A stretch of DNA of 64,000 nt, taken from NCBI RefSeq assembly GCF_030936135.1, contig NC_082613.1:2914001-2978000 (forward strand), written 5' to 3'. The notes beneath the pieces were generated by a model. It was not told where the DNA came from. It saw only the letters and a program-made list of their open reading frames with translations, and made no database searches. Positions 22,001 through 64,000 of the stretch are shown here, in pieces (within the stretch, counting starts at the first letter, position 1; each line of letters starts with the position of its first letter). A program made the position numbers and the translations under genes. The stretch is from Gavia stellata (taxonomy: Eukaryota; Chordata; Aves; Gaviiformes; Gaviidae).

Positions 22001-25000
22001 TGACACCACTGCGTTTGATCAGACGTCTGTAAAGGCACTGTGACCCAGATGTGGTTCTTAAAATGGAGAGGAGGTGAATGTAAATGAACTGAGCGCAATA
22101 ATGCACCCCACGTGTATCGTGGGATGTAAGACCATCCATAGCTTTCAGCAGCTGTGACAATTACAGGGTTTGGGCTGCGAAGAGACGTGTCCCCAGCTAA
22201 TACTTTTAGCCTCTATTGCTCATCTTGATCTGTCAGAGCAAGGAGGCTGCAGATATGAGGGATAACCAGCTGTGGTAACATACTGCTGCTTTGTTTCAAG
22301 CATGCTAACTTTGTTTCTTGATTTCTTCTGAAGTAAACCTGTGACTTCTTGAAATAATTTGGATGTGTCAGTCAGGAACAGGTAACAAGGTCCCGTTGCT
22401 GCAGGTTGATCTCCCCTGGCAGTGCAGTTGGATCCATGCCACCCCCTCGGCACATCAGATTTGGATGGGAAGAGGTTCCTGATTCGAGCACTGGCTGAGA
22501 ATAGGGACATTTGGTCTCTGGAGCATCATTCGAACCTGAGGATGGTTCCCAACTGGATTTCTTTTCCTCATGAAGTCAGGACGTGACCAGCATGTGCATC
22601 AGGATCTGGAAGTGAAGGGGCATCCTTGGGAATTAAAGGAGTTAAAAAGAAACATCTAGGATCTCTTAAGCATACCTGTGGCAAAGCATTTGGAGACGAC
22701 TGCAGTAATGACCCCCTGACTGATTCCCTTGTCTTGGTCTTCTCCTGATGGCTTTCTGATGGGAGGGATGGAGCTGCCTGCGATTGTCTTGCTCTATGTA
22801 TACACATCAGGGATCAATATCCCTGCTGAGAATCCCTCAGACCCCATGCAAAACCCCTTAATCAGGAGAAATCCTTCTTGACATCCAGGTTGGACTCTCA
22901 AAGCAACATTTTGCCCGTCAAAAGCTGAGGACAAGGTTATACTTCGGGTAGTAAAAAATTCAGGACACGGAGCAATTTTGGACTTCTTTCTTTTTTGCTA
23001 ATTTAAAGTTGTAGTTGGTTTTATGAGTTGAGCTCTCAGGGTAGATGTGTGGCCCTGGGGCACTCCTGCAGGAATTCAGATGGGTCAGGACTTCGCACAA
23101 TTTTTAGGAGCTGCTGGCGGCTGCTGTGGCCGTGCCGAGCCAAGTGCCACTGTGGGAGATCACTGGTGGTCTACTGCACATCAGTGATGGCACTGTGTTC
23201 TGGCAGCCTCTGGGCTCTCTCATCCAATGGTGCCTTGTTAATCCACCTGCTAATTAAATAAACCAAGTAGGATCCAAGTTCTATGTGTTTTATTCGATTA
23301 GGTCCAAATTCAGCTAAGTTAATATTTCATCTCACAGAAATAAAGGATTTTCTGGAGGTCTGCAGGAGACTTTTTAATTGGCCTGCAAAGAGTAACCAAA
23401 AAACCAACCCTGTTGTCAGGAAGTTCAAACACAATGCACCTCCGCTGGTGTCCACAATCAAGAGGTTGGAGAGCACAGTACTGAGCAAGTGTCCAACTTT
23501 CAACATGTGAGAAGCCCCACTAAAACCAGTAAGGCACCTGGATGCTTAAAGGCAGGTCCCCTCTGTGTCCAGGCCTCCTGCTAAACCAACGCAGGTTTAC
23601 CAATGAATCACACCAATGAAGATTATAAGACCAGGCTCTGGGAGTTTTAAGTCTCTCTCTTTGAAATACAGGTTACATTATCCCTGTGGTTTCACCCTTC
23701 TTAATAAACTAAGGAGAGTCAGTGTGTTTTCTTTCAGATGCATGTGGAGTCCCAGCCAACACGTGGTTGCCTTCTACTTAGCTTACCAAGATAAAAGTGC
23801 AGATGGAAAAAATCCTGTTTATGTCAAACAATATTTCAGCAGCAATACCTTTTGCTCTTTCACACGATGTCTCCTTTGTAGTACAACTGAGTTGGAAAAT
23901 AGCTACGCTTATGGGAGGTTTTTAGCAGCGGGAGATGTACAAGAGATGCAGGAAACCTTAAGAAATGGGACAAAGGCCAGGCACTAACCTGCACAGCCAC
24001 AACCCAGCCTTGCCCATGCTGTTCCCAGCAGTTTCCCGAGCACGTAACACAAGGCAGCCTAACCCCAGCCTGCTCTCGGCAGCCTTGAGCTCCTCTTTTA
24101 ATTCTGATGTCAGGTCGTCTGACCCTACGGTGCGGAGCGAGACCTCCCTATGCAGTTTGTAAGGAATGTTTCATCTGCGTTCATTAGAAAATAAACTGGT
24201 CTTTGTTCCTATTGCCTCCGCCATCCAAAAACCGTCTTCCTGGGAATACAAATACTGCCACAGCTTCTTCAGTCCACAGTTTTCTGGGTGAAGTAAATTG
24301 GTTTCTTCTGTGGGTGTATTCCTTTCACCTATAATAAAACGTGTTTTATTGTATCTGACTGCATTAATTGACGCCCTGGTTAGGCTCAGTGCAGAGGTCA
24401 GGTAATCAATATACTTTACATTTAAAACCAGTAGGATTTGTGATCAATTCAGAGTCTGTCTCCTAATCTTAGGTATTCGGAGTTTGCTTGTTTGTTTGTT
24501 CTGTTTCTCCCAGTGGCTGATTTGAATAACAACATTATTGTTAATATAAGGTTTTTAACATTCATAGCCCTTTAGGACTAATCCTGCTTCCTTGGGATAT
24601 AGTCGGGCAATGCTTTCCTCGAGTGAAATGATAGAGCCTCCATCATTTCAGGTACCATCTCCTCCTAACCCCACTGTAATAAGCAGTGTGGCATGCATAT
24701 TTAAAAGGAAAACAGAACTGGTCATGCACGGTACGAAGTCGCACCCTGCTTTGGAGGCAGAAGTGAAACCCTGACTTGCTTCAGAGGAAGAAGGATCAGC
24801 CTGAGAGTACCAGAGCAAACTGTCGTGCAGCCACTGGTGTCACTGGAGATTGCAAAGAGACGACATTGTCATCAGATAAGTCTCTCCCAAAGCTTCTTAT
24901 CCTGTTGTGTTGAGCTTAGCAACAAGTCCGCCCCAATCAGAGTGCGTGGTGTGCGACCTGCTCCTCGGGCTGGCCAGGAACGTGTGCGGTGGGGAGGGCT

Positions 25001-25480
25001 GACATGATCCCACATCTTCTGGACCCCGCTCCTCCTTCTGGAGAGGAGGCAATGTGAAGGACTCGGGTGTGTAAAGGATTTGCTCGTGGATTTGCTCTAC
25101 TATTCGCAATGGAAGTGGACTGACTTGCTTTTCCACAGATGTAGGATATGGCGAGTGGTTCCTAGATGGTGCTGAGGTAGAAGCTCTTCTTGGGAGAAGA
25201 GGGATGCTCCCCTACATCCCTCTGCTACTAGTCAGCTGTGATTCATTCACAAGCCTGGGTGTATACTTTAAAATACTCACAAATGTGCATTTTAAAGAAT
25301 TCCTTGTCTTATCCCCCTTTCTGTCTTCGTCTTCCATGTGCACTCTCGCTGACAAGTTTTCTGGGAAGAACCACTGTATTTTAGGTTAATTCTGGGCTTC
25401 ATGATTTTTAGGGTGAGCGTGCCAGCACCTGCACGGGGAGGAAGGTGATGGGCATACGTGGGAGGGGGAGAGGAGCTCCT
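16000..25480. other. Intergenic spacer between ARFGAP1 and NKAIN4
   Basis: I see no coding gene here. Open frames are short, overlap on both strands and lack family motifs or splice logic. The stretch holds AT-rich patches (for example 18410-18480), short GTTT runs near 24485 and otherwise unique sequence. Regulatory elements for either gene are possible but none stands out. Confidence 0.6.
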
Positions 25481-25896
25481 GATTCCCGTCGCCTGGGATG
25501 CCCTATAGGCTCCGTGTCCCCATACACAGCTCGCCTGCCCAGCCCGCCCCTCTGCCCCGGCACAGACCGGGCACCCCCGGCCAGCGGCTGAGCCCGCACC
25601 GCCCGGCGGAAAGCGTCCCGTCTAGGCGACGCTGGAGAAGAATAACTGGGGGGGGGGGCTGCCCCCCCAGCCCTCGCCGGGGGAACAGGGGCTGCTCAGG
25701 CCCGGTGCCGGCCATCCCGCACGCCTGCGGGGGCTCCGGGGGGTCAGCCCGGCGGCGGCAGCCCCGAGCCCCCGCCCCGCAAGCCCTGCCCGCCTCTGGG
25801 ACGGCGGCCGCCGCCGGGGCATTGCCCTTTTAAGCTGTGGCCCCACTGCCTCCTCCCCGGCTCCCGGAGGGGCTCCGGCAGCCGCCGCGACCTCCC

Positions 25897-25954
25897 CCCC
25901 GCTCCCTCCCTCCCTCCCTCCCTCCCTCGCTCCCTCCCTCCCTCCCTCCCTCCT
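25897..25954 (+). repeat. CTCC simple repeat in NKAIN4 promoter/5' UTR
   Basis: About fourteen CTCC tetranucleotides are interrupted by a single CTCG unit. It is a pure pyrimidine strand about 115 bp upstream of the start codon. Confidence 0.9.
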
Positions 25955-26067
25955 TCCCCGTTCCCGGCGGCGGCGAGCGGCAGCTGCGGGCCGGGGCGCG
26001 GAGAGCCCCAGGGCGGCGGCGGGGCCGCAGCGAGCCGGGCTGCCCCTGCCCGCGCTGCTCGGGGACC

Positions 26068-61441
<35,374 letters not shown>

Positions 61442-64000
61442 GTGAGTACATTGCTGCAGCGCTGCGGGGTTGCAATTGCTGAGGAGATGCTGTTTGGTTT
61501 TATTTTATTTCCAGGCATAGAGGCTGGCCCATATTTTCCACCCCATTTTGCATCATCTGATTGCAAAAGCCTCTGTGAATGTTTTTTTGTTCGTTCTCCT
61601 GTTCTCTCTTATGAACAATATTGCTTGAAAGAATTGGAAATGGATACCAGCAATGTAACACCTGCAGTAATGCATCACATGCGACCATACAATAACAAAT
61701 CATTCTGTATCCCTGTTGGGGTGTGGAAATTCACGTTTTGACAAGGACAGAGACCCTTCTGAAGAAGGATTTCTCTTATTCCACTTGACTTAGTGACGGG
61801 AGGCAGAGCACATATGTGCACATTTGTTGTGAAGAAATAAAAGGGAGATCCTTATCTCCAGAAAATGAAAGAAACTTTAAGGCAGCAGAAAGCAGCATAT
61901 TTTCTTTCTGCTGACACCTAAGATACATGCACTAAATGTTTTCATCAACTCTTTCCTCACTGGAAACTTCCACAGGCTTTTTAAAGTACTCTGCAGTAAT
62001 TCAGTGTCCTTAATGTTCACTGTTAATTAATTGTTTCTCACTTGTCTGTGAAATTATCTGAAACAAAATGTCCGTTGTGCCCCTTACTTTGCTGGTACTC
62101 CTGCATTTTGTAGCTCCATTAGAGTTAGCAGCTCGCATCTTTCTAATCTGCCTTGGTTTGTTACTTTGTGGTTAATGGCTTTAAGTACAAACGGACGTGG
62201 GCTGGTGAAACATTCACATTTCAGCTTTCAGTTTTGGCTTTAAAAAGAAGGGCAACTTGCCCTGGTTAAATGTTAAAGGATAACAAATAGAGAAATTCCA
62301 AGCTTCTGGAGTGCCAAGTACTTCTCTGCACGTTTTCCGTAAAACTTTTCACTGTCTTGATCCTGCATTTCCTATTAGCTGGGATGATCTGTGTGACCCA
62401 GTGAACTGCCGGGAGGGGGGAAGACTCAGACTCCTTTCTTGCCATGTCACAAAAGAGGCAGACAGAGAAGCTCCTGTTTCCTGAGTTGGATGGACTCCCT
62501 GGCATGTGTGCTGGCTGTTAATATTTGGTTAGTTTTCCTTCAGGGAAAATGATCTGCATTAAACTGTCTGAGAGTTGCTTTGACGCATATGTATGAGAAA
62601 GGCAAACCTACGTATCCAGAAGAATAGAGCCCGTTGTCTTTTATAAAGGGCCATTAGCTGCAGCCGGATTGATGCTGCTGAGCCGGTGCTGTTCCTGAGT
62701 TTGGTGAAACAATTGGCAGACTTTGAAGTCAGAACATCCCAGACTTTTGAAGTGCAGAAGCATGTCGCTGTTAGCACCCTTCCTAAAGGCCTGAGCTGGC
62801 ATGAGCCCCTGTGCCCCAGGCTAGAGGTTCAGCCAACAAATGGTCCCGAGTTTGTTTGGAATAGACTTTTGGTTTTTGGCAGCTTATTAACTTAGGCACG
62901 TGGCCCTGAGCTAAGTGATCACACTGATATGTAGGAGTCTCTGTCTCTGGGAGTGTTTTCTCCTTTGCTTCTTCCCAAAGGCACGTGACAATATTCTCTG
63001 TGCAGCTGCAAAACACCACCAAGACCCAGATGGGGAGACAGAGGAGGGAACTATGAGATAAAATAGGATTTAGGTAAATATTTTCTCTCTCCTTCTCCCT
63101 GAGATTTAAGTTGCGGTCGATTTTTGAATCCTAAACCCTAGAAATCAGGCTAAAATACTGGCATGCAAGAAAGCCCTCTGGGCTGAGCTATGCAGAGTGA
63201 AATAAATTTCTACTTGTCCTGTAGTAATGGTAGATTATGGAAGCCCCAGACCTGTAACTCCTGCCAGCTCTGAAATGCTCATATAGTTTTGTCATGTAGT
63301 GGGAGAAATAGAGCTTTTCCTCGCTGCTTTGCTGAGGTAAGGCAGAAAGCAAGCCTTTTCACTTTCTCAGAGAAAACAGTCAGCCAGTTTTCTCCCTCTT
63401 TAGTCTCTGAGGGTCAAACTCTTTGATCCCTGCCAGTGTCTTTTTCAGTTCTCTTTATCTCATTTTAAGGCAGATTTTATTACAGGCTGCTGTCCTTCCC
63501 AGAGCGCCTGGCAGGTACTGTGCTGCAGACAGGCAGGGAGAGCAGATCAATAGTACAAAAAACATGACTAGGAACTTGAAGGCTCAGGGGATGCAGCAAG
63601 GGACATGACCTAGTTCCCTCCTTGTCTGCCACACATTTGAGACTGGAATAGTCAGTTCCCTGTTAAGAAAAGCAAGGGACAGGCAAAATTGTGCTTTCTG
63701 TAATTTTTTGCTTTGCCTAATGGTTTTTAGAAGTTGGGGGGGGGGGGGTGGTGGTGGTGGTTTCTGGGTTTTTTGTTTGGTTTCTTTATTCCAGATATGG
63801 TAGTGTGAAATCTATGTTCTTTAACTATGCGGTACCCAGCTGTGGATATTTCAGTTGTTTTCTGGAAATACCAATTTCTTGAGACTGAGGAACTGTACTG
63901 CACCATATTGTGTACTTGGGGTAAGGCTTGCTGAATTCAATCTTGCATGCCAAAGGAGAGGGAAAGCAAAGCTGAACCCATCTGGTGAGCACAGTGTTGG
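61442..64000 (+). other. NKAIN4: NKAIN4 intron 4 (partial)
   Basis: The intron runs to the right edge and contains the G13-(TGG)4 tract. The fifth exon, which should encode the rest of TM4, was not seen. Confidence 0.75.
63736..63762 (+). repeat. G13 run followed by (TGG)4
   Basis: A guanine homopolymer runs into four TGG units near the right end, in NKAIN4 intron 4. It has clear G-quadruplex potential and probable assembly length uncertainty. Confidence 0.85.

Noticed and set aside
61442..64000. Search for NKAIN4 exon 5 and for the downstream miR-124 gene known near this locus in human.
   Set aside because: No matching coding or hairpin sequence was seen; both are expected beyond the right edge.

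Overview
This is a vertebrate nuclear window, almost certainly from a bird. It has small exons with GT-AG introns, two CpG islands, several antisense or sense 3' ends of CR1 LINEs (the dominant avian retroposon) and a decayed endogenous retrovirus. There are no operons, tRNAs, rRNAs or CRISPR arrays. Almost every open frame longer than 60 codons is intronic noise. The coding content is two partial genes in divergent (head-to-head) order, matching the ARFGAP1/NKAIN4 neighbourhood of human 20q13.33.

Left part (1-14.4 kb, minus strand): the 5' half of ARFGAP1. A CpG-island promoter with a probable non-coding exon 1 lies at about 14.2 kb. Eight coding exons follow (numbered 2-9) and encode residues 1 to about 240: the whole zinc-finger ArfGAP domain, the linker, and the curvature-sensing ALPS1 motif, which is split over three small exons. 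The 3' part of the gene lies beyond the left edge.

Middle (14.4-25.5 kb): the intergenic spacer. Its leading edge holds a perfect 35-bp-arm GC palindrome and a truncated minus-strand endogenous retrovirus (an LTR with TATA box and ATTAAA signal, a putative primer-binding site, leader, splice donor, and a second truncated LTR copy), all just upstream of the ARFGAP1 promoter.

Right part (25.5-64 kb, plus strand): NKAIN4, a small tetraspan membrane protein that interacts with the Na+/K+-ATPase beta subunit. Exon 1 sits in a second CpG island next to a CTCC tract and a C-rich minisatellite. A 25.8-kb intron, two small exons at 51.9 and 52.5 kb, an 8.6-kb intron and exon 4 at 61.2 kb follow. The last exons lie beyond the right edge. 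The long introns hold CR1 fragments, simple repeats, candidate homeodomain/SOX-type enhancer clusters and a 16-bp-arm hairpin.

The two genes are not known to share a pathway. Their adjacency is conserved synteny. Exon borders were read by hand from splice consensus, reading phase and agreement with the known protein families; no alignment was run.
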